DNA from: Triticum aestivum
Taxonomy: Eukaryota > Streptophyta > Magnoliopsida > Poales > Poaceae
Length of the DNA: 64,000 nucleotides
Direction: 5' to 3'
Assembly (NCBI RefSeq): GCF_018294505.1
Contig: NC_057800.1
Span: forward strand, 178,312,353 to 178,376,352
In this document: positions 22,680 through 35,700 of the stretch, one piece after another
Position numbering within the stretch: the stretch's first letter is position 1
How the letters are laid out: every line of letters begins with the position of its first letter
Program-made: the position numbers and the translations under genes
The notes under the pieces: model-generated
The model's database searches: none
The model's input: the letters and a program-made list of their open reading frames with translations, nothing else
Told to the model about the DNA's origin: nothing

Positions 22680-25600
22680 AACTGCAGCATCGTGAATAGG
22701 AAAAAACCTAGACTATACAATAAAGAAATTACGGCATATTACATCCACTAGGCATCAAAGTTCGCCACTATGATAATAAAGCACAAGCAGACAGCACATT
22801 ACATACACTGGGCATCAAAGATCGCCACCAGTGCAAACAAACACGTCGACAAAATAATATACAAAACCGACAGCACTTCAATAGAGTTCAAGAAAGGTTA
22901 GCCCTGCTGGGGAGCTGCAGGGCAAGCAGCTGAGCAAGATGATGAGACTGCGCTTGTTCAACACTTGTATCTTCCTCACTCTAAAAGATAAACAAGCAGA
23001 CAGATGACAGGTTTTGCACATAAAAGTATCAGTGCTGACAATTCATCACATTTCTTACTGACGAATAAAGTGTCACAGTTTAAATTTGCATTAACACAAT
23101 ATGGTATTGTTCAGGTCAAGACATGGCAGGAAATGACATTGTGAAGGAGTTCGCAGCTTCACGACACCACTGGATTACAGATCAAGAACTCATAAGTATC
23201 AATGGTTAGTGTGTTGTCAATTTATACCATTTCAGATTGGCAAACAAAGAGACGGTTTAAATAATAGTAGAATGATATGACATTGTTCATAGTCAAGACA
23301 TTGCAGAATATGACATTGTGCTATAGTGGGTAGGTTCACCACACCACTAGATTACAGATGAAGAATAGAAGCATACATGCAGTGCAAAAGAAGATCACTT
23401 GCTCTGTATAGTTTAATTTACATGGTATGAAGAAGGAACTTGGTTGTACAACTGAAAACTTAAATTGAGAAAGGACGAACTTTTGTTTATGAACTACATA
23501 TAATAAACTTTAAACAAGCAATTTGATGCAAACACCAAAAACAAACAACGGTTGCAGTCATGCCTAACCAAATATATACAACCAAGTTTGAAGGCTTGAG
23601 ATGGGCAAACTTACATTATTGGTGAAGACAGGCTCTATAAAGGCCTTGTCCATGCTGATGGGGGGTAATTCAAGAAGTTTACCACAGAATCGTCTTCAAA
23701 AGCATTGCCTTTATTCTACATTTTGTTAAGAGTAAATATAGATGTGATAATATACAAAAAAATGGAGAATATTTAAGATAAGATGAAGAGTGATGCTACA
23801 TAACCAAGTAGCTATAAATGTAAGTGCAGCAATACAGGCAAAAGGTACAGCCAAGAGCAATGCACATCTAAACTTCTTCAGTACCAACCTTATGGCAAGA
23901 GTAAATATAGATCTAATGTGTAGAAAATGGAGGGCAAAGGAAAATAAGCTGTAGAGTGATGGTACATGAACAACTACCTGTCATTATAAGTACACTGATA
24001 AAGGACAGCATGTACTTACAAGAGCAATGCAGAGCTAAAAAACATTGGCATTGGATATATTCTACACTAATGTAACCATTCATACAGATCAGATAATTTG
24101 GAGTGAACAATTGATAAGCAAGCTATCATGCATACTGCTGTCACATAATGAACCAGGTATGTATGGAAGTACAGTGATACAAGACAACAGGTACTAACAA
24201 GAGCAAAGTGGCGGGCGGCATATTTGTGATATCCTGTCGTTCTTGTCAAACCGGAGTTCTTCTTCGAGCAGATTTCCTGCAAAAAAGATCCGTAAGGCAC
24301 ATGCGGAAAAGTAGAAGTTCAAATTTTCATGTGATTTCATAGACAGTACCTCATCCTGGGAACGAGACCAGTGCATAATAAGGTTTTTCCGTTCAATGTC
24401 TTCTAAATTTAGCACAGGAGACTTCACCGGAAATTCGTTTATAGACTTGCCATCAAAGTGTGATTTCCTCAGGTAACACCAATACTGCTGCAATGCTTCC
24501 TTGAAAAGCACAAGCGAGCTTTGCTCGTCATGACTATCCAGATTGACCCTCGCCTAGTTAAAACAATGTAATGTAAAACATTGATGTGTTCAATCAGCAG
24601 AAAACAGGAAAAGAATAACCATAAATAATAGCACTTACACGTAAGTTGGACAGGAAGATGTGAAAATGGTGTTTGTCTTCACAATAATCTTCCCATGATG
24701 GGAATATATGCACGTAGTCCCTAACAACATTGAAAGCATTGTCTTTTAAACTGGAAATAAATGGAATGGGGTTCCAATCTACAGGAATTGGTCGTCTCTA
24801 CAGTTGGGATAGGTCTTCGGCCGGTGGACTTGCTGTACTTTTTGCTGGAGTGGGATTTTCCTGTGGTACAGCTGGTGCTATGGCAAATGAAATCGGTATA
24901 CCTTTTGTTGGAGTGCAGGTCTTGTGTGGTGGGGCTAGTGGTGTGGCCAGCGAAGTATGGGTACAGTCTGTTGGAGTCGGTCCTACGTTTTGTGTCACTG
25001 GTTGTACAGCCAATATAAGTGGGATGTTGTCTGATTTCTCCAGCACCACCACGTTTTTCAAGGACTTTGCTGGTGCTCCTTCAGGTTCGGCAATCACCCT
25101 CTTCCTTTTTGATGTCTGATGCACCAGAACAGCATTTGAGTGGAAAAACATGGTACGATGACAGATGGAATATGTATTGATAATGGATGGGCATGGCATC
25201 TTGACATATATAATGAGTAAACTAAGCAGATGGCGGTGCAACAAAGTAAAAGAAATGCAAGACGACATATGCAAGATACGCGCAATCAATAAAACCTTGC
25301 CAAATTAGAACAGGCACCTTGATGGGTGAACAGGACAGGTCATCTGCCTTTGACTCCTCGAGGTTAGAATAGTCACTAGGATGATATTCTGAACAAGAAT
25401 CACCAGGTGGGGAGCGTACGAGTTTTATTGCTTCCAGAATGGCACTCAATGCCTTGGTGCCAATTTTGTAAGTCATTGTAGTGTTCCACAATATTCTTCT
25501 GATGCGCGGATTCTGATATTCATTGTAATTGCGTATGATATCTGAGAACCATGAAAACATAAATAGTTGTGAGATTATCTTTGTAATGCAGATGATATTC

Positions 25601-26870
25601 TAATATAGGGGCGCCCCTGTAAACACTTGTGTGCTATCACTGGATTCTGATGAGAGAGCTCACGTGTGCTGTAATATGGTGCATGCATTTATATAATCTG
25701 GCACAAGTACACAAAAAAATAGGCTCCAGAAGTAAGGATAGCTGGCAGATGATAAGTTCATAATATACTGTATAGAGAGTTTATTGCCAAACCATGATAA
25801 CAAGAGCACACAGCAACTAGGCAGATCATAGTGTACATAACAGGGGTACACCATAACCAGGATATATAAATCGGGAAAGTGGAACTGGCTGGAAATTATG
25901 GTGTTGTATTACTGCTAGTAATTGAAAGCCTATCGATCACGTACAGGCCAGCTCTATTAGCTGTTAGACTGCAGATGTCTCTGCTCCCCTTCCTGACAAG
26001 GAACATACTGTGCTTCCCATACAGAACACCGCATGGGCCGCCGGCCGAACCACCGGCCCCACAGCCTATGTCCCTCTGCCACTCCCACTCCCACCCCCGC
26101 CCCCACCCGCGTCGAGTTTTCTTTGTTCGACGAGGCCCCACCACCGCCCCCCACAACCACCGTCCCCACCCGAGCCCCTTCGATCGCACCGGCGAACTCC
26201 GGCGAGCTCTGAAAAATCGACTGACCCAATTTTGAAATTTAGTCTACTGTGATTTAACTAGTGTGAAATATAAAAGGGAAAAACCGTGAGCATTGCGAGT
26301 ATGGTGTTGAGCGTGCCATGGCGGATCTGAAGGTGCAAACCGGACAAAGGCAACTTCGCAACCGAGACAAGAAATCAGAGTAAAGCAGTGGCGGTCTATT
26401 TTCTTGTTGCGATAAATAAGTTGAGCAGATACGAAAGAGTACCGCCTCTGGTGCGGCGCCGTGTACGCATCTGCTGAGAATTTGACGGTGCTACGGTAGT
26501 GATGGTTGTCGACGGTGTGGAAGCAGATCTAGGAGGGTAGACGGTGGCGGTGGGGCGCGGTGGACGAGACGGTCGTAGGAGCGGCGCCGGCAAGGTGGAC
26601 GACGGCGGGGATGAAGCGAAAGGACGGGAAGCAAGGATCCCGGTCCGAAGCCGTGGATGAGAGAGGTCGATCTCTTGTAATGGACGGCGGCGTCGGGGTA
26701 TCAGTTCCGGCATGGTGGAGCAGGACGGCGGTGGATGGGGTGGCGGACGGCGGCAGCGGACAGAGGAGGGTGGAGTGGAGAGGGTGTTTTGGCGCCCACA
26801 GAGTACGAATGGGGAAAAGGGAGGTAGAGAGGAAGGGGGAACCATGTATTCAGGGCGCGCTTGTCTCAAA
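22680..26870 (-). pseudogene. Decayed multi-exon gene of the second CACTA element (unknown product)
   Basis: Minus-strand exon-like pieces run from a GC-rich, Pro/Arg-rich 5' part (about 26400-26870), through 25222-25560 (start MFSWFSDIIRNYNEYQN), a Pro/Thr-rich piece at 24798-25120 and an aromatic-rich piece at 24630-24790 (DYVHIFPSWEDYCEDKHHF). They continue through 24330-24540 (NLIMHWSRSQDE) and 24200-24280, to a likely last exon near 22890-22985 (EQAQSHHLAQLLALQL). Splice-like AG/GT edges flank several pieces, and an in-frame TAG lies at 24798-24800. No TNP2 transposase motif is seen. Position next to the CACTA tip suggests the element's accessory (TnpA-like) gene, but a captured host gene is not excluded. 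Confidence 0.4.
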
Positions 26871-27620
26871 TGCGAGGAAATTTACAAACTTAGCCCACGT
26901 TTCAAATTTCTACTACATCACAGCAACACTAGTCGGTTGGGGATAGGACGGTAATCTCGCATACATCGAATATTTGCCAACGAGAGTTTGTTTTTGGCGC
27001 CCACCATGTATGAATATGAATCGGGGAGGGAGTCAATTTTGGCCGAGGACACATTGTGTTTTGGCGCCCACCGTGTATGAATCCGAGTGAGAGGCGGTTA
27101 CATCACGTTTGGGTGACATTACAAACCTACCCCTATTGAAACCTATAGAAATCCGGCATATAGGCTTTGCGTGGCAGGGATAGGCAGTAGTGATTTCCAT
27201 CTCGCAGATTTTGGTTTCGGGCGGTTACTGCGACTTTCCCCGCTTCGTTCAAATTTTGCAGAGTGCACGTTTACCGTGCCAACTCAATTCGAATCCCGTT
27301 TGTATTCTTTTTTTTCGGGCGGGATCCATTTTCAATTGGAATTACATTCTATATACATCATTTTTTTATATATACTTTCAAAAGCACAACAAAGAATTCT
27401 GCTCCTTTATATGTATAATATGATTTACAAATTCAACGATCTCGAAATCTTAAGGTTGAATTTGAAAAAAATTAACCTAATTATGTTCTACTAAAAGGTA
27501 TGGATCAGTAATATCTACATATTAAATAACATAGATGTGCGTGAATTCATATGAGTATGCATGTTTGATAGATCAATTTTGGTTCGAGTATGGATTACAT
27601 GTATCATCATCTCAAATTCA
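26871..27620. other. Upstream region of the decayed CACTA gene, no gene seen
   Basis: A phrase TTTTGGCGCCCACCRTGTATGAAT occurs twice (about 26993 and 27060), with a related GGCGCCCACAGAGTACGAAT at about 26793. The rest is AT-rich without a supported frame. Confidence 0.35.
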
Positions 27621-28394
27621 AATATTTGAATCCCTTTTTTGTTCACTCCTTTCACGCCCATCTCTCTCACATGCATGCTCCTTCAGGTAGCTATCACTCT
27701 CTTTTCTCCAGCTCACCCGCACGCTCACTTCATGTTGCTCCTATCCTCGCAAACATGGTCTCTCGAGGTCTCCCTTGAGAAGTGTCACACTCTCCCTATC
27801 ATTATACATTACACGGTTTTCATTATCTCTCACATCTATACTGTTCTCTGGTATCACTCGGTACCTAAGCTTTCTTTTTCACCGCCAAACACACAGTCTC
27901 CACTTGTCTTTCACTTTGTCTTTCTCTCTATGGGATTCTCTCACACACCCTATATGTCTCTACATATGACTCATACCACTAAAATTACTCTCTCTATCTC
28001 TCCTGTAGACACAACATTTGTTGCGGTCTCCTTTTCGTCTCCATCCCAGACTGACATTATTCATTTGTTTACCGATCAGACAACCCCGACTACCGTCTCC
28101 TCTCTCTCTCTCACAGACACAAACGCACAACTCCTGCTTCCACTCCCCTTCCCGACTACCATCTCTCTCTCACACACAAAACTCTCGCTTTCGCACCCCG
28201 ACTCGTATTTCTCTCACAAACACTTATCGACTAGCTAGCCTCTAGATAGGTTTATACACCCGCACACTCGTGCTTCCACCATCGCATACATGTCTCTCTC
28301 CCGCTCCTTGTATCTATGTAGATTTTTCTTCCCTTCTTGAGACACGCCCTCTCGATCGTGCCCACACACACTATCGCCTCATTTTAAGCTGATA
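27621..28394. repeat. CT/CA-rich low-complexity tract
   Basis: Dense CTCTCT and CACACA words with no single unit. The 199-codon plus-strand frame (27639-28238) is Ser/Thr/His/Leu-rich and purely compositional. The tract is split by the Fatima-like element and continues at 38417-38500. Confidence 0.7.
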
Positions 28395-28399
28395 CCTAT
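28395..28399. repeat. Target-site duplication CCTAT, left copy
   Basis: CCTAT immediately before the LTR start at 28400. The identical CCTAT follows the other LTR at 38417-38421. Confidence 0.95.
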
Positions 28400-28885
28400 T
28401 GTCGGTGTCAAAATCGGCGGATCTCGGGTAGGGGGTCCCGAACTGTGCGTCTAGGCCGGATGGTAACAGGAGGCAGGGAACACTTTGTTTTACCCAGGTT
28501 CGGGCCCTCTCGATGGAGGTAATACCCTACTCCTGCTTGATTAATATTGATGATATGGGTAGTACAAGAGTAGATCTACCACGAGATCAAGGAGGCTAAA
28601 CCCTAGAAGCTAGCCTATGGTATGATTGTTGTGTATGGAGTTGATTCCCCCCTATGGACTACAACCCTCCGGTTTATATAGACACCGGATAGGGTTAGGG
28701 TTACACAGAGTCGGTTACAATGGTAGGAGATCTTGAATATCATATCGCCAAGCTTGCCTTCCACGCCAAGGAAAGTCCCATCCGGACATGGGACGAAGTC
28801 TTCAATCTTGTATCTTCATAGTCCAGGAGTCCGACTGAAGGTATAGTCCGGCTACCCGAACACCCCCTAATCCAGGACTCCCTCA
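28400..28885 (-). repeat. 3' LTR of the Fatima-like element
   Basis: 486 bases, plus-strand TGTCGGTGTC to CTCCCTCA. On the minus strand it is preceded by a G-rich tract (TTCGGGGGCTAC) acting as the polypurine tract. Differs from the other LTR at 11 sites. Confidence 0.93.
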
Positions 28886-29201
28886 GTAGCCCCCGAACCA
28901 GGTTTCAATGACGACGAGTCCGGCACGCAAATTGTTCGGCATTGCAAGCGGGTTCTTCTCCAAATCTTGTGTACCTGTAGGAATAATGTCCGATTCTTGT
29001 AGTGCTCCTCGGCTTCCATGCCCAATAATGGCCGTCTTCCACGTGTAAAACAAATGCGAAAAGCCGGGGCATTTTTACATTCACACCCCTAGCTGTATAA
29101 ACGAGCCGCCTATTTAACGGGATGGGGATTTAGGTCCAAACCACATCTTCTCCCTTCCGCGAGTTATCATTAGAGCGCTTCCAGCAAAGGTTCATTCCAA
29201 C

Positions 29202-30146
29202 ATGACCAGTCGTCGTAGCTCCTCCCCTCGCCCCGCCGGTCCTAAACCCGGGGACTGGGAGAGTTGCACCATCTCGCATAGAGAGTTAGCGTTGCTTTAG
29301 GCCAAGGGATTTCTCCCTCAAGCATACATGGTCCCGGTCCGAGCCGGTCTCGCCACCTACAATGGCGGAAAACAAGCGGAGAGCACCCCCAATCCTTCTA
29401 AAGGAGAGCGGGTGTGCCTTGTCCCCTATCTATTAAGGGGACTGGGATTTCCAATTCACCCATTTCTCCGCGGGCTTCTGGAGTTTTACGGCCTCCAACT
29501 CCACAATCTCACGCTCGCCTCCGTATTGCATATTGCGGGATTCGTCGCCCTTTGCGAGCTATTTTTAGGCGTTGAGGCTCATTTCACACTGTGGAAGAGG
29601 TTATTCTGCGTGGTGCCCCGTTCTCAAAAGGGGTCCATATACCAAGTGGGCGGAGCCAAAGTATGGCGCATCGCCGGGACCGGATACCTATCCGGAACCC
29701 CAAAGGAAGCGTTCGAGGACTAGGCTTCGGAATGGTTTTATATAGATGACGTCCCGCTACCGGACCCTATCCGGGTCGGTCTCACTGAGTTGAACAGTGC
29801 TCCATTGAAGAAACGCTTGAGCTGGCGTGCGCGGAGCTCTCAGAGAGAAAACGGCAGAGACGTCCTTTACCTGATGGGCCGGATAAGACTAGTGGCTCAT
29901 TCCGGACTAACCATGATTGGAGTCATGGCCGCATGCATTATGCGGGGGGTGCAGCCGCTTCAATATAGAGGCCTCCTAATGTGGGATTTCAACGGGGAGG
30001 ATGATGCCACCCGTTACGGCCGTAAGGGGCCGGCCTCAGCTGCCGCTCTAGAAAAGATCTTATCCTCTTTGTACAAGGGAGAAAAGGAGGAATTCCTCCG
30101 CGTCAACCCGCAGGCCGGATTCAGTATGTACGATCCTCCAAGTTGG
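29202..30146 (+). pseudogene. Antisense ORF exon 1 with PF04195-like domain
   Basis: Plus-strand frame opposite to pol. From ATG at 29202 it runs in one frame to 30146, interrupted by two TAG codons (29298-29300, codon 33; 29721-29723, codon 174). Between them it has the phrase VCLVPYLLRGLGFPIHPFL and the L-rich VLHIAGFVALCELFLG, matching the grass putative gypsy-type transposon domain as I remember it. The exon ends at a strong donor (TTGGGTAAGTG), and an acceptor (AATGCAG) lies at 30216-30222. The ATG is preceded by about 300 bases of non-coding sequence inside the LTR edge, so transcription would start in or near the LTR but in the direction opposite to the retrotransposon genome. Function unknown. 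Confidence 0.7.
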
Positions 30147-30222
30147 GTAAGTGAATAATTGTGCTTGCCCGTTTGTTTTATACTCCCGTGGTTAGATAGG
30201 TAGTCTAACGACTTCAATGCAG

Positions 30223-31919
30223 GAACTGCGACAGGAGGTAAAGGATATAAGCAGCCGCCCTCCACAGCCCGAGGACCCAGAACGGTCCCTCGATCCGGAC
30301 TCCGAAGAGGATCCGGGCATATCGGTGGAGCTTATCGATGGGGTGTTCTATCAGCTAAGCAAGGACAATACCTTGGTAGCCATCATGGCTGATTACCCAG
30401 GGTTAATCCCGGCCTCCTAGGTGACGGAAACCGGAGTCTCATTCCCTTGAGAGGGATTCCACTCTCATGTATTCTGGTGTTTCTGACGACAACCGTATTT
30501 TGCAGGGGAGATTTCCGAGGCAGGAGGCCGATCCTGCGGCGGCTAGCCAACGAGGGGCCGCGGAGCCCCATGGGGCAAAAAGGGATGAAGTCCGGACTGA
30601 GGTGCCGGCGCAAAGGTATAGTGCACCCTCTGTTTCCCTGGAGTTATTCCGTCAGGGCATATTAACGTTCGTGCTATCTTCAGAACGAAGAGACCTCGCC
30701 GGACTACATCCGGAGAGGTTGCCAATCGCGCCTCCACCAGCCAGGCTCCAACGTCTGGCCAGGAAGCGGAGGCGAGCACGAGGCGCTCACCGGACGCTCC
30801 TCCGACAGGGGATGCGGACGGGCTGTCTGCCACAAACTCTGAAGTGGAGAGTGCCATGAACCACAGGCGTCGCCGGACAATTCTACACGACGCTTGTTTC
30901 TCCCAAGAGGCTTTAGATGCCTTTAATTCGGGAGATGCGTACCTCCATGCCGCTCAAAATGGCTTAGCCAGAGCCACGGAGCAGTATGTGAAAGACATAC
31001 GGGTAAGAAAATTTTGGTTTAAATATATATATATATATGCCAATAGCCCCGAGACTTGAAACAGTTGGAGCAACTGATTTAAGGATCATTTAATATGCAG
31101 GTTCTTACAGAGAAGAATATTGTAATGTCCTGGGAGCTGAAAAAGTGCAAGGCCCAACTAGAGGCCGCACTAGCCGCAGCAGGGGAGCCCAAAGAGACCC
31201 CCTCAGGTAAGATACACTTTGAAAGATTAGTATTGTGTGGTGTGGGTGCAAATCTGACAAACCAAATTGCAGATGGCGCCGGACTTGATCCGGACAAGCA
31301 ACAACTCTTACACCTGCTAAAGGCCGGTGAGAGTATGTTGACAAGGGCGAGGCGAGAGAAGAATGATCTTCAGGATGCCAACACCAAGCTGGACATCGAA
31401 CTTAAAGATGTTCGTGGCCAGCTGTCGGACTCCACAAAGGAGAATCAGCGGCTTCGACGCGGCATTTTTAGTAAGTGCTTGAATGAACTTTGAAAAAAAA
31501 AGAGTTCGGCGAGGAAGTCGACTAACAGAGTAATGTCTGTAGGTATGCTCAGAGGTCGTCCTGCAGAGGAGATGCCCGGTTCTACGGGTGACCTTCTTCC
31601 CGAACTCATGCAACTGCACGAGTGAATTTGGCAGGCGATGCGAGGTGTTACCCAAGCCTTATGGCCTGCCCACTCCGTGCCCGAGAGCCTTGGAGAGCTT
31701 GCGGAGAAGCTGAAGGGAGCTCAGCGGCGCTTCCGGTTGTGGAAGATATCAGCCTGCCGACAAGGCGCTCGGGAAGCCTGGGCCATGGTGAAGACCCATT
31801 TTACGAAGTCTGACCCGAACCACATGGCCGAGGTCGGACCAGTGGGGCCTGACGGGAAGGAGATCCCTGTGAGCTTAGTATACGGCCAAGTAGAGTTGGC
31901 CGCAAAGTATTCCCAGTAG
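30223..31919 (+). pseudogene. Antisense ORF, downstream exons (acidic and coiled-coil)
   Basis: Open plus-strand pieces separated by likely introns: 30223-30420 (Pro/Asp/Glu-rich), about 30507-30860, 30844-31002, 31101-31205, 31272-31470 and 31543-31919. Splice signals are visible: GGTAAGAA at about 31002, ATGCAG before 31101, CAGGTAAG at 31205, TAGTAAGTG at about 31470 and CTGTAG before 31543. Pieces at 31100-31470 are Lys/Glu/Ala-rich with heptad character (WELKKCKAQLEAALAAAG). The end (KTHFTKSDPNHMAEVGP) resembles the C-terminus of wheat transposon proteins of this type as I recall them. It follows the PF04195-like exon in the same order as in the decayed relative at 7104-13040. Confidence 0.55.
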
Positions 31920-32768
31920 GACTGTAAATTAGACAACCTGTTAGATGGTATAGAAGAGGAATACAATCAGTCAGAATGACTATGTAATTTTGAATTGACA
32001 TGTGTAATGCCTTCTAGCCGGATTGTAGATCGTTTGTCGTTGCCGACCTTTTCGCTTCAACCTCGAGACCTGACGGTCTGGAGTGTGTCCGAATACCATA
32101 GCGGTTATATAAGAACCATGGTATGCGTGGAGACCAGGCGTAGGGGTCATTAGTGCTTTATCAGACAAGTGCCCAACTAGTTATGTTATATTACATGGTT
32201 AGTAAGAAACATCTTCCAGAGAGAATAGTTCCGTTAGGGGTTCCTTTCGCTGGGAGGCATGCCCTAAAGTGCATGTACGGACTGCGTAAAAAGACGCAGA
32301 AAAAAGCATCTGGGGGCGCATAAAATGGGTAAAAAGATCATCTTTTATCTCACCGACCGAATATTCCCTTAAGAACGCTAGCTTTCGGCTTCACCCAGTC
32401 TGAGGTACACATTCGGCTGACCCGGCAGTAACAATCGCAGAGGTGCTCCCTTTACCGCCTAGCCGAACAATCGGGAACGTAGGGGTAAGCACAGGAGCCA
32501 GGCAACCCAGCTTGGCCAAAACTTAAGTCATATCGATGCATATAATGGTGAAGAAAAAGGTACATGCGGAAGTTTGACGCATGTGTTGGGCATGAAGCCC
32601 ATATAAATAAGCTTCTGTTAAAGAAGCCCCCAGGTTTAATGAGTGCGAGTGGTGCATCACAAGATGAGCCTTTAAGGGCTATAAAAGAAAAGAGGGGAAG
32701 GAGAGAAATGTAAGATAGAAAAAATGCAAAAAATGGACAGAGGAAGGAGACGAACACATAGTCCGGCG
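31920..32768. other. Spacer between antisense ORF and pol 3' end
   Basis: No gene supported. It is the meeting point of two convergent transcription units: the plus-strand antisense ORF ending near 31919 and the minus-strand pol ending at 32769. Confidence 0.5.
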
Positions 32769-35700
32769 CTAGGCATAGAATCTTCGGAGACGGGTGGCGT
32801 TCCATGGGTTCGGCTCGAGTCGGTTATCCGACGCATCTCGCAGGCGGTACGCCCCGCCAGTCAGGACTTGGTCGATTATGAATGGACCTTCCCACTTGGG
32901 CTTGAGTTTGTCCTTTTTCTTATCCGGCAGGCGTAGAACTAGTTCGCCAACATTGTAATTTTTGGCCCGTACTTCTCTGCTTTGATATCTTCAGGCCTGC
33001 TGTTGATAAAATGCGGAACGGGCCTTTGCCACGTCACGCTCCTCCTCCAGGGCGTCCAAGTTGTCCTGCCGATCGAGCTCGGCTTCTCTTTCTTCGTACA
33101 TGCGCACTCTAGGTGAGTCATGAATTACGTCACAGGGCAGAACTGCCTCTGCGCCGTACACCATAAAAATGGTGTATATCCGGTGGTGCGATTTGGCGTG
33201 GTCCGTAGCCCCCATAGCACGGAGTCGAGCTCCTCTACCCAGTGCGTGTTAGATTCCTTGAGGGACCGCACCAGTCTGGGTTTAATGCCGCTCATGATAA
33301 GACCATTTGCACGTTCGACCTGGCCGTTGGTTTGTGGGTGATAGAAGGAAGTAAATCGAGCTTGATGCCCATGTTTTTCAACCAGAGTTTTACCTCGTCG
33401 GTGGTAAAGTTTGTACCGTTATCGGTTATGATGCTGTGGGGGACGCCATAATGGTGTACAACCCCGGATATGAAGTCTATCACAGGTCCGGATTCGGCCG
33501 TTTTAACCGGCTTGGCTTCTATCCATTTGGTGAACTTATCCACCATGACCAGTAAGTATTTTTTCCTATCGGTCCCACCTTTAAGGGGTCCGACCATGTC
33601 AAGCCCCCAGACTGCAAAAGGCCAGGTGATGGGTATAGTTTGGAGTGCGGTAGGTGGCATATGGCTTTGGTTTGCAAAAAGTTGGCAACCAGCGCATCGT
33701 TGGACTAGGTCCTGAGCGTCTGCCCGGGCCGTCGGCCAATAAAAGCCTGTACGGAAAGCCTTGCTAACAAGGGACCGAGCAGCGGCATGGTGACCACTGA
33801 GTCCGGCATGAATTTCAGCCAGAAGGTTCCGCCCTTCCTCTTCGAAGATGCACCTTTGAAGGACTCCGGTAGTGCTTTTCTTATAAAGCTCTCCCTCATG
33901 GACTCTATAGGCTTTAGATCGCCGCACTACGCAGCGGGCCTCGTTTTGGTCCTCCGGGAGTTCATGCCTAGTAAGGTAGGCTAGGAATGGTTCTGTCCAC
34001 GGGGCGATGACCGCCATTATTACGTGGGCTGAAGGTGTAATTTCATTGGCAGAGCCTCCAATTGTGTCAGATTGTTCGGCGTCGAGTGGTGCGGCTGGGT
34101 CCGGGCTGTTATTTGCGGGTTCCCCCTCCCATGCTACGGATGGTTTGAACAATCTTTCCAAAAAGATGTTGGGGGGGACTGCGTTGCGTTTTGCTCCAAT
34201 GCGTGCCATGACGTCCGCTGCTTGATTGTTTTCTCGGGCTATATGGTGAAACTCCAGCCCTTCGAACCGAGCTGACATTTTTAGGACAGAGTTGCGGTAA
34301 GCTGCCATTTTTGGGTCCTTGGTGTCGAAGTCTCCATTTATTTGGGATATCGCGAGGTTTGAATCCCCGCGTACCTCTAGGCGATGGATACCCATGGATA
34401 CTGCTATCCGGAGACCGTGTAGGAGGGCCTCATATTCGGCTGCATTGTTGGAATCCGTGTACAGGATCTGGAGCACATATTGGACTATGTCTCCTGTGGG
34501 GGACGTCAACACGATGCCAGCCCCCAGTCCCGCCAACATTTTGGAGCCGTCGAAATGCATAATCCAGTTTGAATGTGTCGTACTCTTTAGGGAGCTCGGC
34601 CTCCGTCCATTCTGCGATGAAGTCGGCCAAAACTTGCGATTTAATAGCTCGCCGTGGCTTGTAGGTTATATCGAACGGGAGGAGCTCGATGGCCCATTTC
34701 GCAACCCGGCCCGTTGCGTCGCGGTTGTTGATAATATCGTTGAGTGGTACTTCCGAGGCTACTGTTATGGAACACTCTTGAAAGTAGTGTCGTAGCTTCC
34801 GGGATGCCATGAATACCGCGTATGCAATCTTTTGGTAATGCGGGTACCGTGATTTGCATGGGGTGAGGACAGTGGACACGTAGTAGACCGGCCTTTGAAG
34901 GTGGAATTTGTGTCCATCCATTTCCCGCTCGACAACGAGTACTGCGCTAACAACTTGATGTGTTGCTGCAATGTACAATAACATTGGTTCGCCGATGATT
35001 GGCGCGGCCAGGACTGGGTTTGTTGCCAATATGGCTTTTATTTCATCAAGTCCGGCCGTGGCGTCATCTATCCACTTGAAGTGTTCGGTGCGCCGAAGGA
35101 GGCGATAAAGGGGTAGTGCCTTTTCTCCCAAGCGGGAGATGAAGCGGCTTAAAGCCGCCACGCATCCGGTTAATTTCTGTATTTGTTTGAGGTCCTTTGG
35201 GATATCCAATTGTGACAAAGCTCGGATCTTGGCTAGGTTTGCTTCAATTCCTCTTCCGGATACAATGAAGCCCAAGAGCTTTCTGGCTGGAACGCCGAAG
35301 ACGCATTTTTCTGGGTTGAGCTTGATGTCATATTGTCGGAGGTTATCAAATGTACGCCTCAGGTCATCTACTAGAGATTCGACATGTCTTGATTTGACGA
35401 CCACATCATCCACATACGCCTCCACTGTTTTGCCGATCTGGTTAGCCAGACATGTCTGGATCATGCGCTGATATGTTGTGCCAGCATTTTTCAGCCCAAA
35501 GGGCATTGTGTTGAAGCAGAATGGTCGTATGGTGTGATGAGTGCTGGTGCGGCTTGGTCTGATTCTGCCATCTTGATTTGATGGTAACCGGAGTATGCGT
35601 CGAGGAAACACAACGAGTCGTGTCCTGCGGTGGCATCGATAATTTGATCGATACGGGGGAGGGGGAAGGGATCCTTTGGGCAAGCCTTGTTAAGGTCTTT

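Noticed and set aside
27270..27300. tRNA B-box-like TTCGAATCCCG
   Set aside because: No A-box at the right distance and no cloverleaf; not a tRNA gene.
27639..28238. 199-codon plus-strand frame
   Set aside because: CT/CA low-complexity sequence; Ser/Thr/His/Leu bias with no domain.
7104..28885. Pairing the LTR at 7104 with the LTR at 28400 as one large element
   Set aside because: The 28400 LTR pairs with 37931 by TSD and near-identity; the 7104 LTR is much more diverged and shorter.
32939..33215. Separate small genes in the integrase end region
   Set aside because: They are frame-broken parts of the Fatima-like pol, not independent genes.
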